Assembly: GCA_037442205.1 (NCBI GenBank)
Contig: JBBIQS010000030.1
Coordinates: 19,948 to 83,947 of the forward strand
From: JBBIQS01 sp037442205
Lineage (GTDB): Bacteria; Myxococcota; Myxococcia; Myxococcales; UBA5297
Reading direction: 5' to 3'
DNA: 64,000 nt
Under the pieces are notes generated by a model. The model saw only the letters and a list, made by a program, of their open reading frames with translations, was not told the origin of the DNA and searched no databases. Position numbers and translations under genes: made by a program. Shown here piece by piece: positions 1 through 9,141 of this stretch; positions within the stretch are counted from its first letter, which is position 1; each line of letters starts with the position of its first letter.

Positions 1-3000
1 CCTCCGGAGATCACCGACGTCACCCCGCCCTTCGCTTGGGCCGGCGTGACCACCGACCAGATCCTCAGCGACCGCAACGTCTCCATCCGCGGGCGCGCGT
101 TCCAGTCCACCCCCGGCGTGCGGCTGATCAGCGTCGATGACCCCAGCCGCTCCTTCGCCGCCTACTCGGTGGGCTTCGTCGAGTCGACCGCCCTCTCGGC
201 GGTGGTCCCCTCGGAGAGCCTGCGCATGCCGCCGGGCGAGTACTACGTCTTCGTCTCCAACCCCGACCGCCAGGGTGACTACTGGTACACCGACGCCGCC
301 AAAACCGTGCGCGGCCGCTTCAAGGTCACCAGCGTCCCGCCGCCGCGCATCTGCTCGATCGACCCCGGGCGCGGCGACACCGGCATGACCACTCTCACCA
401 TCACCGGCGCCGACTTCCGTCAGAGCGGGGTCAGCGTCGGCCTCAAGCAGGCCGCCGGCGCCGACCTGCCGCTGGGCACCGCGGTGGTGCCGACCGCCTC
501 CGGCGATGCCGCCTGCCCGGACAAGGTCAGCGTGACCAAGAGCCCGCTCACGCCGTCGGTGGGCCTGTTCCCGGTGATGGTCACCAACCCGCCGCTCGAC
601 GCCAACGACGTGACCCAGAGCGACACCTTCTACTCGCTGCAGATCACCAACCCCGCCGCCCAGAAGTATTCCGGCCCCGCCACCGGCCCTTCGCTCGGCC
701 AGGTCCGCGAGCGCTTGGGAGGCACCTTCTTCTTCGACGACTTCGCCAACGGCTATCTGATCGCCGCCGGCGGCGCCGGCATGGACACCGGCAACACCTC
801 GACCGGCCCCTCGCTGGACACCGTGGAGATCTCGCAGATCAGCGCTTTCGGTGTCCCCGGCCAGTGGCGAAGCCCGGAGCGCTTCGACGCCTCCCGCGAG
901 CTGGGCTCGGCCCACGTCGCCAACACCCTCAACGAGAAGCGCGTTGGCCCGTCGATGGTCCGCGCCCGCTTGAGCGGGACCTCGATCAGCCGCGAGTTCC
1001 TCTACCTGATCGGCGGCATGCCCGCCCACCCCAACAGCGGCCAGGGCGTGCAGGCCTCCAAGACGGTCGAGATCGCCAGCGTGCTCGGCGTGGAGACGAC
1101 CCCGCAGCTGATCAACCCGACGCTGAGCAACCCCGGCGCCGGCAAGGCCGGCCTGCCCAGCGGCGCCTGGTACTACCGGGTGAGCGCGGTCTGCTCCGAG
1201 GGCGAGTCGCTGCCCTCGCGTGAAGTGGTGGCCAGCGGCGCCGGCATCGTCCACCTGCGCTGGCCGGCGGTCATGTGCCAGGGCGGCAGCGCTCCGGCCG
1301 GCTACAACATCTACCGCTCGCCGGCCGCCGACGGCCGCGCCAACCACGAGCGGCTGATCGCCAAGAAGGTCACCGACACCTCCTTCGAGGACGATGGCCA
1401 GGCCGGAACCACCGCGGGCATCGACAAGCGCTTCGCCCCCGGGCGGCTCTTCGGCAGCCCCTCGGCCAACAGCTCCGGCACCCTCACCGCCGGCGTCTAC
1501 GGTTACCGGGTGTCGGCGGTCTTCGGCACCGGCGCCTCGGCGGTCGAGACTCCCGCCGGCTATGCCACCGGCATCGTGGTCAGCCCCGAGGACGTGACGG
1601 CGGGCGACAAGCAGATCTCGCTCAAGTGGGATCCGGTCCCCGGTGCCAGCTATCGGCTCTACCGCTCCACTTCTCCAGTGACCGCGGGCGCGGCGCTCCC
1701 CGCCGCCCATCTGCTGGCCGAGGTGGCCAACAACAGCTTCGACGACACCGGCGCGAACCAGCCCGATCAGGCCAAGCCCGCCCCCGAGGGCACCTCGCCG
1801 CTGGTCCCCGGCGACCTCGGCCAGTGGCGCGTCCTCAACGCCCAGCTCAACGCCGGCCGCGAAGGCGCGCGGGCGATGGCGGTTCACCTCGACGACGGCG
1901 GCCTGACCCGCACCTTCCTCTACGTGGTCGGCGGCCGCTCCAGCAGTGCCACCGGCGCCACCAACGAGGTCCTCAACACCGTCGAGCGCGCCGAGATCCA
2001 GCTTGACGGCCGGCTGACCCGCGCCGACGGCAGCGAGGGCTTCGACACTCTGCCCGCGAGCGCCGACCTGGTCGCCAAGCGCGTCTACTTCGGCATGGTG
2101 ACCACTCAGGGCAAGGAGTCGACGCCCTTCCCGCCGCCGCCTCCTCCTCCGCCGTGCCCGGACTTCGACGGCGACGGCCACGCGGCCGCGGCCTGCGGCG
2201 GCGACGACTGCGACGACAACGACCCGAACGTCTATCCAGGCGCAGTCGAGCAGTGCAACGGCAAGGACGACAACTGCGACGGGCAGCTGCTGGCCACCGA
2301 GGTCGACGCCGACGGCGACGGCTACCTGGCCTGCCCGTGCCCGACCCGCGAGATGGCCACCGCCGCCCACTGCGGCGACTGCAACGATGCCGACCCTGCC
2401 ATCCACCCCGGCGCCGCCGAGGTGTGCGGCAACGGCATCGACGAGAACTGCGACGGCCGCGACAGCCCCTGCGGCAGCCAGTGCGTCGACGCCGACGGCG
2501 ACGGTCACTTCGCCCGCGACGAGCTGTCCTGCCCGACCGGAACCGACTGCAACGACGCTGATCCCACGGTCCACCCCGGCGCGGCCGAGGTCTGCGGCGA
2601 CGGCAAGGACAACGACTGCAACGGGCTGAGCGACTGCGCCGACGCCGCCTGCGCCGCGGACGCCGCCTGCAACCAGTGCGTCGACGCCGACGGGGACGGG
2701 TACTACGCCATCGACCCGCTCCACTGCCCCAGCGGCACCGACTGCAACGATGCCAACGCCGCCATCCACCCCGGTGCGATCGACATCTGCGACAACGGCG
2801 TGGACGAGAACTGCGACGGCGTCGACCGCCACTGCATGATGGTGCCGCTGCCCCCGGGCGCGCCGCAGCGGGTCTTCTTGATCGTGGTCGGTGGCTCGGG
2901 CGATGGGCTGGCCAAGATCTCGGCCTGGCCTGTGGCCGAGTCGGCGGAGATCGTCACCACCGCCGCCAACGGCCTCCAGATCGGCGACCTCGCCGGCTGG

Positions 3001-3360
3001 ACCGGCCAGTACGACAGCAAGGGGCTGGAGCCCATCTCCAACGCCGACCGTCGCCTGGGCGCCGAGCTGATGCTCTACGACTACAACAGCAGCGAGACCC
3101 CGGTCCTGGTCTTCGGCGGCTCCACCGGCCCGCTCTACACAGACTTCACCAACGCCGCCAAGGGCCCCTACAGCTACCTGGGCCCGAACGCCGCCTACAC
3201 CCCGGACTACCAGCGGCTCATCGGCCAGGGCTCGTCGATGGCCGGCTCGTTCGACCGGGCGTTCTTCGCGATGATGCGCCTGTACGGCTACCTGTACGCG
3301 GTGGGCGGACTGGGCCTGGGCTCCGGCCCGGTGGGAAGCACGATGTACGTGCCGCAGTAG
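1..3360 (+). CDS. kelch/MopE-type multidomain surface protein (5' truncated)
   Basis: The frame is open at base 1, so the N-terminus lies outside the window; 1,119 codons are visible. In order they show an IPT/TIG-like Ig fold (nt 1-640), kelch/galactose-oxidase-like blades (650-1090), two fibronectin-III-like modules with YRVSAV and IYRS signatures (1090-1790), another blade (1800-2110), an eight-proline linker (2131-2154), and four Asp/Cys-rich repeats with the DxDGDG...DCNDxDPxxHPGA...CDG pattern (2158-2850). Propeller sequence then runs to the TAG. The Asp/Cys repeats match the putative metal-binding motif named after MopE. Such architectures are usually exported and surface-bound in myxobacteria; that location is inferred, since no signal peptide can be seen. 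A GTG at 46 is only an internal codon. Ligand and function are unknown. Confidence 0.85.
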   Translation, partial: PPEITDVTPPFAWAGVTTDQILSDRNVSIRGRAFQSTPGVRLISVDDPSRSFAAYSVGFVESTALSAVVPSESLRMPPGEYYVFVSNPDRQGDYWYTDAAKTVRGRFKVTSVPPPRICSIDPGRGDTGMTTLTITGADFRQSGVSVGLKQAAGADLPLGTAVVPTASGDAACPDKVSVTKSPLTPSVGLFPVMVTNPPLDANDVTQSDTFYSLQITNPAAQKYSGPATGPSLGQVRERLGGTFFFDDFANGYLIAAGGAGMDTGNTSTGPSLDTVEISQISAFGVPGQWRSPERFDASRELGSAHVANTLNEKRVGPSMVRARLSGTSISREFLYLIGGMPAHPNSGQGVQASKTVEIASVLGVETTPQLINPTLSNPGAGKAGLPSGAWYYRVSAVCSEGESLPSREVVASGAGIVHLRWPAVMCQGGSAPAGYNIYRSPAADGRANHERLIAKKVTDTSFEDDGQAGTTAGIDKRFAPGRLFGSPSANSSGTLTAGVYGYRVSAVFGTGASAVETPAGYATGIVVSPEDVTAGDKQISLKWDPVPGASYRLYRSTSPVTAGAALPAAHLLAEVANNSFDDTGANQPDQAKPAPEGTSPLVPGDLGQWRVLNAQLNAGREGARAMAVHLDDGGLTRTFLYVVGGRSSSATGATNEVLNTVERAEIQLDGRLTRADGSEGFDTLPASADLVAKRVYFGMVTTQGKESTPFPPPPPPPPCPDFDGDGHAAAACGGDDCDDNDPNVYPGAVEQCNGKDDNCDGQLLATEVDADGDGYLACPCPTREMATAAHCGDCNDADPAIHPGAAEVCGNGIDENCDGRDSPCGSQCVDADGDGHFARDELSCPTGTDCNDADPTVHPGAAEVCGDGKDNDCNGLSDCADAACAADAACNQCVDADGDGYYAIDPLHCPSGTDCNDANAAIHPGAIDICDNGVDENCDGVDRHCMMVPLPPGAPQRVFLIVVGGSGDGLAKISAWPVAESAEIVTTAANGLQIGDLAGWTGQYDSKGLEPISNADRRLGAELMLYDYNSSETPVLVFGGSTGPLYTDFTNAAKGPYSYLGPNAAYTPDYQRLIGQGSSMAGSFDRAFFAMMRLYGYLYAVGGLGLGSGPVGSTMYVPQ

Positions 3361-3386
3361 CCACCAGAAGCACCGGCTGATTCATC

Positions 3387-3424
3387 GAGGAGCTGCCTCG
3401 CAAGGGGCAGCTCCTCTTCTATAT
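3387..3424. terminator. strong bidirectional intrinsic terminator
   Basis: A perfect 11-bp stem (GAGGAGCTGCC at 3387-3397, GGCAGCTCCTC at 3406-3416) with an 8-base loop is followed by TTCTATAT. It sits between the stop of the kelch/MopE gene and the stop of prmA, which converge on it. The T-rich tail is on the + side. The minus side lacks a T-run, so termination in that direction is less certain. Confidence 0.75.
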
Positions 3425-3433
3425 GGAGAGGAA

Positions 3434-4303
3434 TCAGCGCCGGGAGAGCGCGAAGTGGACCCACTCGCCGGTCTGGGTGCGGCTCAGCTGGCGCAGCCCT
3501 TCGCGCTCGAAAGCCTCGAGCACGCCAGGGCCCTGGGGCTCGAGGATGCCAGTGATCATCAACTGGCCGCCGTCGGTGAGCTTGTCGGCCAGACGCGGCG
3601 CCAGTTGCTCGAGCACTCCGGCGAAGAGGTTGGCGACCACGATCTCGAACTGGCCGGGGATCCGCTCGATCGGCTTCTCGGTGAACTCGATGCCCGGGGC
3701 GTGGTTGAGCTCGGCGTTCTCCTTGGCGATCCGCACCGCGTGGGGGTCGACGTCGTTGCCGACCACCTCGCGCGCGCCCAGCAGCTTGGCGGCGATGGCC
3801 AGCACTCCGGAGCCGGTCCCGACGTCGAGCACCCGGGAGTTGGGCCGCAGCTCCAGCGCGTGATCGAGCTCGAAGAGGCACATCGCGGTGGTGGGATGGT
3901 CGCCGGTGCCGAAGGCCATCCCGGGCTCGATCTCCACCTGGACCGGTGCATTGCCGGCGTTCTTGCGCTCCCAGGGCGGGCCGACCCACACCCGCCCGAC
4001 GCGCACCGCCTTCACGAACCGCTTCCAGCTCTCCGACCAGTCCTCCTCGGGGATGGAGGCGAAGGCGTTCTTGGCCTGGGGAAGCTCCTCAGCAATGGAT
4101 TCCATCGCCTCGCGGGCCGCGGGCTCGCCCTGGTAGTAGGCGATGAGCTGCACTTTCCCCTCGGGCAGCGCCGGCGCGCCGGGAGGAGCCTTGAGGGTGT
4201 GGTCGCGCACTTCCAGGCCCAACGGCTCGGTCCCGTCGATGACCGCCTGGGCAAGCTCGGAGGCGTCCTCGTCGATTTCGACCTGCACGGCGAAGTAGAG
4301 CAT
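3434..4303 (-). CDS. prmA: ribosomal protein L11 methyltransferase (PrmA-like)
   Basis: This 289-residue protein is the usual PrmA length. PrmA uses S-adenosylmethionine to trimethylate lysines and the N-terminus of ribosomal protein L11 in the cytoplasm. The SAM-binding motif (VLDVGTGSGVLAIAA) lies in the C-terminal half, followed by an acidic motif (GNDVD) and the family ANLFAGVL segment in place of the common N-I-L motif. The N-terminal ~100 residues form the L11-recognition domain. The ATG at 4303 is preferred over an upstream in-frame codon at 4420 because AGGA lies just upstream and family homology begins there. It starts 26 bases after the M16 peptidase stop, so the two probably share a transcript. 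Confidence 0.9.
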   Translation of the reverse strand: MLYFAVQVEIDEDASELAQAVIDGTEPLGLEVRDHTLKAPPGAPALPEGKVQLIAYYQGEPAAREAMESIAEELPQAKNAFASIPEEDWSESWKRFVKAVRVGRVWVGPPWERKNAGNAPVQVEIEPGMAFGTGDHPTTAMCLFELDHALELRPNSRVLDVGTGSGVLAIAAKLLGAREVVGNDVDPHAVRIAKENAELNHAPGIEFTEKPIERIPGQFEIVVANLFAGVLEQLAPRLADKLTDGGQLMITGILEPQGPGVLEAFEREGLRQLSRTQTGEWVHFALSRR

Positions 4304-4329
4304 CTGCTGTTCCTGAAGGAGGAGAGGGG

Positions 4330-6951
4330 TTAGGCGTTTGCGGCGAAGTCCAGGTCGGCGGCCTTGGGGCCGACGATGGCCAGCGCGCCCCGGCTTGGGT
4401 CGAGCAGCCAGCGGGCGCATTCAAGCACCATCTTGCTGCTGACCGCCTCGATCTCTTCGTCGTAGCGCAGGTAGGCCTCGGCGCCGACGCCGTAGGACTC
4501 GTCGAAGGCGAGCAGCGACGCCCGGGCGCTGTTGCGCTGCAGGCTGATGGCGTGGGCGCCAATCAGGTAGCGCTTGGCGCGGGCCAGCTCGGCGGCGCTG
4601 ACCTCGACCTCGGTGAGCTGGGCCAATTGCTGGCGGACGGCGGCCAGCGCCTCGGCGACCTTGTCCGGGCTGGTGCCCAGGTAGACGCCGAAGTAGCCCG
4701 GATCGAGCCCCTCCACCGAGAACGAGCTGACGCTGTAGGCCAGGCTGCGGCGGTCGCGCAGCTCGACGAACAGTCGGCCGCCCTGCCCGGCGAGCACGCT
4801 GGAGAGGACGTCCAAGGTGTAGCGCTCCGGCGCGTCGACCGTGGTTCCCAGGAAGCCGTAGACGATGTGGGCCTGGGCCTTGTCCAGCTCGCGGAATTGA
4901 CGCCGCGGCTCGGTCAGCTCGGGTTCCTGGGGCACTTCGTGGTGGACGATCGGCTCCGCGGAGAGGCGGTGGCGAGAGGCGAAGAGCTTCTCGCACATCG
5001 CCAGCGTCTCATCGGGATCGACGTCGCCGACGATGGCCAGGGTCAGGTTGGAGGGCGAGAGCGCGCGGTGGTGCAAGTCGCGCTGGTGCGTCAGGTCCAT
5101 CGCCCGGACCGAGAGCTCCTCTCCGAGGACGTCCATCCGGTAGGGATGGCGGGTGTAGAGGGTGCGCGAGAAGAGATCGAAGGCCGCGCTGGAGGGATGG
5201 TCGTCGCGGGCCGCCAGCTCCTGCAGGAGCATGCTCCGCTCGCGCTCGAGCTCGTCGGCGTCGAAAGCCGGCTCAGTGAGGCACTCGGCGACCAGATTCA
5301 AGCCGCGCGACAGGTGCTTGGAGAGGAACTCGCCGCGCAGGCTGATGGAGTTCCGCCCGGCGCCGGCGAAGACCGCACCCGCCAGCTCGTCGATCTCGCG
5401 GGCCATCTGCGCCGCGGTCCGGCGCGCCGTCGAGCGGGTCATCAGGCGGCTGTGGAGCTGGCTGACGCCGTTGGTGGCCTCGGTCTCGAAGCGCAACCCG
5501 CCGGGATAGACCGCGCGCAGCGCCACCAGCGGGACGTTGCGCTCGCTCTTCACCAGCACCGTCGGGCCGCCCGGGATGACCAGCTTCTCGATTCCGCCGC
5601 TGGCCGCCTTCTTCCTCGGCTTCCTGACCTCGGGTGCGGCCAGCGGCGGCATCGCCGGGCGCGGCGATATCGGTTCGCGCCACACCTCGTTGACCAGGGT
5701 CTGGATCTCGGCCTCGGTCATTCCGCTGCCTTCGGGGAAGAGGCCGGAGAAGGTCAGGTTCTCCGGAGACAGGAAGCGCCGCGCCGCCTCGTGCAGGTCC
5801 TCGACGGTGACCTTGGCCACTCGCTCGAAATAGAGCGCCTCGGCTTCGACGCCGCCGGCGGTGGTCTCGTAGAAGCCCAGCTTGCGGGCGATGCCCTGGA
5901 CCGTCTCCCGGCCGTAGACCGCGTCGGCCTCGATCGCCGCCTTGGCCAGCACCAGCTCCGCCGGATCAACCGGGTGCAGGGAGACGCGACGGATCTCGAC
6001 CATGAGATCGCGCAGCGCCTCGCGCAGCTTCTCGGGTCCAAGCGACGCGCCGGCCACCATCAGCCCCGGATCGCGCGAGGCGTAGGTGTAGGCGTAGACC
6101 TCGTTGGTCAGCGCCTTCTCCAGCTTGAGCGCCAGGCTCAGTCGCGAGCCTTCGCCCTGGCCGAGGACCATCGCCAGCACGTCGAGCGCGGGGATGACCG
6201 GATCGGAGATTCCCGGCACGTGCCAGGCGAGCGAGAAGTGCGCCTCGCGCACGTCGCCCTTTTCGAGGCAGACCCGCATCCCGGCCTGGGCCAGTTCCTC
6301 GGCGCGGGCCGGCGGGGGCTGGCGCGCGCCCCAGGTGCCGGAGAAATAGCGCTCGACCTCGGCGCGAACCTGGCTCTCCTCGACGTCGCCGACCACGATC
6401 ACCACCAGGTTGTCGGGGGTGTAGTGGCGGCGGAAGAACTCGAGGATCTTCTCGCGCGTGAACGAGCGGACCGAGGCCTCGCTCCCCAGCACCGGCAGCC
6501 GATAGGGATGGCGCTGGTAGGCGGTCTCGAACATCCCGCGCATCACACGGCGCGACGGAAGATCGGCCGAGCGCTTGATCTCCTCGACCACCACCTCGAT
6601 CTCGCGGGAGAGCTCTCCCGGATCGAAGGCGGAGTGGCGGACGGCATCGGAGAGGATGTCCAGCCCCTCGGCGAAAAAATGCGAGGAGAGGACCAGGTGG
6701 TAGACCGTCTGGTCGAAGCTGGTCCAGGCGTTGACCTCGCCGCCGCGGGCCTCGACGTCGCGGGCGATCTCGCCGAGGCCGCGCCGGGCGGTGCCCTTGA
6801 AGAGCATGTGCTCGTGCAGGTGGGCCAAGCCAGCCTGCTCTGGGGTCTCGTCGGCGCTGCCGGCCTTGACCCACACCTGGAGCGCCACCACTGGCGCCGC
6901 GGCCTGCTTCTCGAAGATGACGGTCAGGCCGTTCTCAAGTTGGTAGCGCAC
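4330..6951 (-). CDS. M16 family zinc metallopeptidase (insulinase/pitrilysin type), fused double repeat
   Basis: The 873-residue protein has two M16 halves in one chain. The N-terminal half carries the inverted zinc motif H44-L-H-E47-H48 and a downstream glutamate cluster (about residues 117-124) expected to give the third ligand. The second half (from about residue 450) has the M16 fold signatures, including RRSLAYSV, but no HxxEH, as in the regulatory half of heterodimeric peptidases such as PqqL/YmxG types. No signal peptide is visible. Start is GTG at 6951 with AGGA five bases upstream. It is the first gene of a likely two-gene unit with prmA. Substrate is unknown. Confidence 0.88.
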   Translation of the reverse strand: MRYQLENGLTVIFEKQAAAPVVALQVWVKAGSADETPEQAGLAHLHEHMLFKGTARRGLGEIARDVEARGGEVNAWTSFDQTVYHLVLSSHFFAEGLDILSDAVRHSAFDPGELSREIEVVVEEIKRSADLPSRRVMRGMFETAYQRHPYRLPVLGSEASVRSFTREKILEFFRRHYTPDNLVVIVVGDVEESQVRAEVERYFSGTWGARQPPPARAEELAQAGMRVCLEKGDVREAHFSLAWHVPGISDPVIPALDVLAMVLGQGEGSRLSLALKLEKALTNEVYAYTYASRDPGLMVAGASLGPEKLREALRDLMVEIRRVSLHPVDPAELVLAKAAIEADAVYGRETVQGIARKLGFYETTAGGVEAEALYFERVAKVTVEDLHEAARRFLSPENLTFSGLFPEGSGMTEAEIQTLVNEVWREPISPRPAMPPLAAPEVRKPRKKAASGGIEKLVIPGGPTVLVKSERNVPLVALRAVYPGGLRFETEATNGVSQLHSRLMTRSTARRTAAQMAREIDELAGAVFAGAGRNSISLRGEFLSKHLSRGLNLVAECLTEPAFDADELERERSMLLQELAARDDHPSSAAFDLFSRTLYTRHPYRMDVLGEELSVRAMDLTHQRDLHHRALSPSNLTLAIVGDVDPDETLAMCEKLFASRHRLSAEPIVHHEVPQEPELTEPRRQFRELDKAQAHIVYGFLGTTVDAPERYTLDVLSSVLAGQGGRLFVELRDRRSLAYSVSSFSVEGLDPGYFGVYLGTSPDKVAEALAAVRQQLAQLTEVEVSAAELARAKRYLIGAHAISLQRNSARASLLAFDESYGVGAEAYLRYDEEIEAVSSKMVLECARWLLDPSRGALAIVGPKAADLDFAANA

Positions 6952-7133
6952 GCAAGTCCTAACGGCGACCCCGCGCGGGATCTGCCGGACAGCGGAAAAA
7001 AGCGAGGCACCCTGTCACCTGCCAGAAGGGCAAGTCAAGGCGGCGGGTTGCGAGCGGGCGCGCGCCGGGGGCGGGCCTCGTCGCCAGGGGTGCGCCCTTG
7101 CGGGGCGCGAGGCCCCCGTCCACGTTTCAGCCG

Positions 7134-7733
7134 ATGGCCGGGGTGCTCCGAACGGTGAAGCTGGCGATGCTCGCCTGCGTGGCGGCGGGAGCGGCGCTCA
7201 GTCTTTGGGTGCGCGAGCGTCCGGGCGTTGCGGTGGCGTGCCTGGGAGCGCTGGCCAGCTCGCGGGCGCTCCCTGCGCTTGCCCGCCGGCGGGGCTTGGA
7301 GCTTTCGGCTCCGCTGGAGGTCCTCTTTTTGGCTCCCTTCGTCGCCTGTTGGGGGTTCGGGGAAGGGCTCGGGTTGTTCGAGCGGCTCGGCTGGTGGGAC
7401 TGCCTCACCCACGCCCTCGGTGGCGCGGCCATGTTCGGCCTGTGGTGGGCCTGGGGGGCGCAGCGGCTGCGGGCTGGGGAGATCACCCAGGCCCTGCTCG
7501 GGGCTGCCCTCGCGCTGGCGGCCGGGGCGCTCTGGGAGATCGGGGAGTACGCCTCCGACTCGCTGTTGGGCACGTTCACGCAGGCGGGCAATGACGACAC
7601 CATGCGCGACCTGATCTTCGACCTGGCGGGCGGGCTGCTGGGCGCCTGGGCGATCGCCTTCGCGTCGCTCGTTCGGCACGCGAGTGTGCAGGCGGTGGTG
7701 GCTCGGCTTCACGGCGAGAAAAGGCGTGTTTAG
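7134..7733 (+). CDS. YjdF/DUF2238-like integral membrane protein
   Basis: This 199-residue hydrophobic protein has about five to six membrane segments. It shows the conserved pattern of the YjdF/DUF2238 family: a WWDxxTHxxGG motif, then a WExxEY motif, then a DDTxxDLxxDLxGG motif near the last helices. The family function is unknown. An in-frame TTG at 7098 would add 12 residues; I prefer the ATG because no ribosome site favours either start and membrane homology begins soon after it. It is transcribed divergently from the M16 peptidase. Confidence 0.7.
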   Translation: MAGVLRTVKLAMLACVAAGAALSLWVRERPGVAVACLGALASSRALPALARRRGLELSAPLEVLFLAPFVACWGFGEGLGLFERLGWWDCLTHALGGAAMFGLWWAWGAQRLRAGEITQALLGAALALAAGALWEIGEYASDSLLGTFTQAGNDDTMRDLIFDLAGGLLGAWAIAFASLVRHASVQAVVARLHGEKRRV

Positions 7734-7779
7734 GTTCGGCTGCGAACCCCGGATGGCGGAGCGGGACAGGAGGAGCGCC

Positions 7780-7941
7780 ATGGTGGATGGCATCCGGATG
7801 CGGCGCCAGAGCGAAGAGGACGAGTACGACCGCCTCGAGCGGTACGAGCGGCTGGCGGACCTCTTCGACGAAGCGCCCTCGGACTCCGAAGAGCGCGACG
7901 AAGAGCTCGCCGACGAGGAACCCTCCGACGAGGACGAATGA
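7780..7941 (+). CDS. small highly acidic protein
   Basis: A 53-residue protein: a short basic start, then a predicted helical segment (YDRLERYERLADLF), then a tail of almost only Glu, Asp and Ser. A strong AGGAGG lies just upstream of the ATG, which is why this start is chosen over earlier in-frame codons. It lies 46 bases after the DUF2238-like gene, so co-transcription is possible. No family recognised. The acidic tail suggests binding to a basic partner or to metal, but that is only inference. Confidence 0.6.
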   Translation: MVDGIRMRRQSEEDEYDRLERYERLADLFDEAPSDSEERDEELADEEPSDEDE

Positions 7942-7962
7942 CGCCCTCTTGAAGGCGCCGGC

Positions 7963-8457
7963 CTAGCGAGGTCGGCGCCGCGCCTGGGCGCGGGCGAGCA
8001 GATCCTGGTGCGCCAGCCACGCCTTGGCGGCAGCGCCCTCATCCCACCCGGCGCGGCACTCGCCGTCGGCCCATGGCTCGAGCGACTGGCACACCCGCGG
8101 ACGGTCGGCGAAGGAAAGCCGGCACCCGCTCTCTCCCAAGAACACGCACTGCGACCCGAATTGGGCCGGGGCCCCGTCGCCGTGCCTCTCGGCGCGGCTG
8201 GCCGGCCGGACGTAGAGGATGGTTCGCCAGCGGATCTCCTCGGGCGGCGGCGTTCCATCCTCGAAAGGGATTCCCACTCGGTGAGCGACGACCCAGTCGC
8301 CTGAATCGAGGGCCAGGGCCAGCGCCCCGACGGGATCGGGCTCGGCGAGGAAGCGCTCCGGCGATTCGGCTCCGGGGCGGGTGCGGCAGCATTCGCCCCC
8401 GCAGGCGCGGCACACCTCGGCGCGCTCGTTGCTGTCGATGGGCTCGAGCCGATCCAT
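7963..8457 (-). CDS. YkgJ-type CxxCxxCC cysteine-cluster protein
   Basis: This 164-residue protein has an N-terminal CRACGGECC cluster and a second group (C-VFLGESGC, RVC, EC) in its second half. This is the arrangement of the YkgJ/CxxCxxCC family (annotated as zinc- or iron-chelating, function unproven). The start ATG lies 3 bases after the stop of the upstream lipoprotein gene, so it is the fifth member of the sigma/anti-sigma/caspase operon. No signal peptide, hence probably cytoplasmic. Confidence 0.75.
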   Translation of the reverse strand: MDRLEPIDSNERAEVCRACGGECCRTRPGAESPERFLAEPDPVGALALALDSGDWVVAHRVGIPFEDGTPPPEEIRWRTILYVRPASRAERHGDGAPAQFGSQCVFLGESGCRLSFADRPRVCQSLEPWADGECRAGWDEGAAAKAWLAHQDLLARAQARRRPR

Positions 8458-8460
8458 CCG

Positions 8461-9141
8461 CTATCCGCACATGCCCGGAGTGCCCGGGAAGATGGTCTGG
8501 CAGCTGCTGCTGCGGCAATCGCTGCCCGCGAAGCAGACGTCCCCCTTCTCGCCGGTGGTGCAGAAGCCGAGGGACGCCCCGCCGCTGCGGGCGCAGGTGA
8601 GCCCCAGGACACAGTCGAGGCCGGAGGAGCAGGTGCCGATCAGGCACACCCGTCCCTTGGAAGGCTCCAGGCCCTCGTTGCACACCGCGCCGCGGCTTCC
8701 CCTCGGACAGCTTCCGTCGGGAGAGCAGGCGGGCATGCTTTGGCAGGCGAAGCCGCCGCTGTCCGAGGAGCAGAGGCGGTCGAAGCCGCAGGTGTCCGCG
8801 GAGGTGTCGCAGCTCTGGCGGGGAAGATCCTTGGCGGTGCACAGGCCGGAGCGGCAGGTCTGGGAGGTCAGGCAGCTCCCCGGGCTGCAAGTGGCCACCG
8901 CCCTGGGATGGCACTGGCCCCAGCTGGTGTCGCAGTACTGGGCACTGGGACACTCGGCGTCGGACCGGCAAGTGCCGGCGCACTGGCCGTTGAAGCAGAT
9001 TGCGAGGGTGCCGCACTCGGCGTTGGTGGAGCAGGGGACGGGATCCTCCGAGCCGCTGTCGGGCCTGCCGGTCGGATCGCTGCGGAGGCCGTCGCAGGCC
9101 AGGACCAAGGCCAGCAAGAGGAGCGGAAGCTTCCAGATCAC
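8461..9141 (-). CDS. cysteine-rich lipoprotein, fourth gene of the sigma/caspase operon
   Basis: A 226-residue predicted lipoprotein: the N-terminus is a short hydrophobic segment ending in the lipobox LVLAC, followed by more than 20 cysteines in repeated short loops (for example CSTNAECG, CRSDAECP, CGFDRLC). This resembles the Cys-rich surface modules of myxobacterial lipoproteins. The start is the GTG at 9141, which overlaps the TGA of the caspase gene (GTGA), implying translational coupling; longer upstream frames are rejected because they lack a signal sequence. Probably anchored in the envelope. Function unknown. Confidence 0.75.
   Translation of the reverse strand: MIWKLPLLLLALVLACDGLRSDPTGRPDSGSEDPVPCSTNAECGTLAICFNGQCAGTCRSDAECPSAQYCDTSWGQCHPRAVATCSPGSCLTSQTCRSGLCTAKDLPRQSCDTSADTCGFDRLCSSDSGGFACQSMPACSPDGSCPRGSRGAVCNEGLEPSKGRVCLIGTCSSGLDCVLGLTCARSGGASLGFCTTGEKGDVCFAGSDCRSSSCQTIFPGTPGMCG

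Noticed and set aside
4552..7158. 868-codon plus-strand frame over the M16 gene
   Set aside because: Antisense to a gene with HxxEH and family motifs; translation is compositionally biased and has no start signals.
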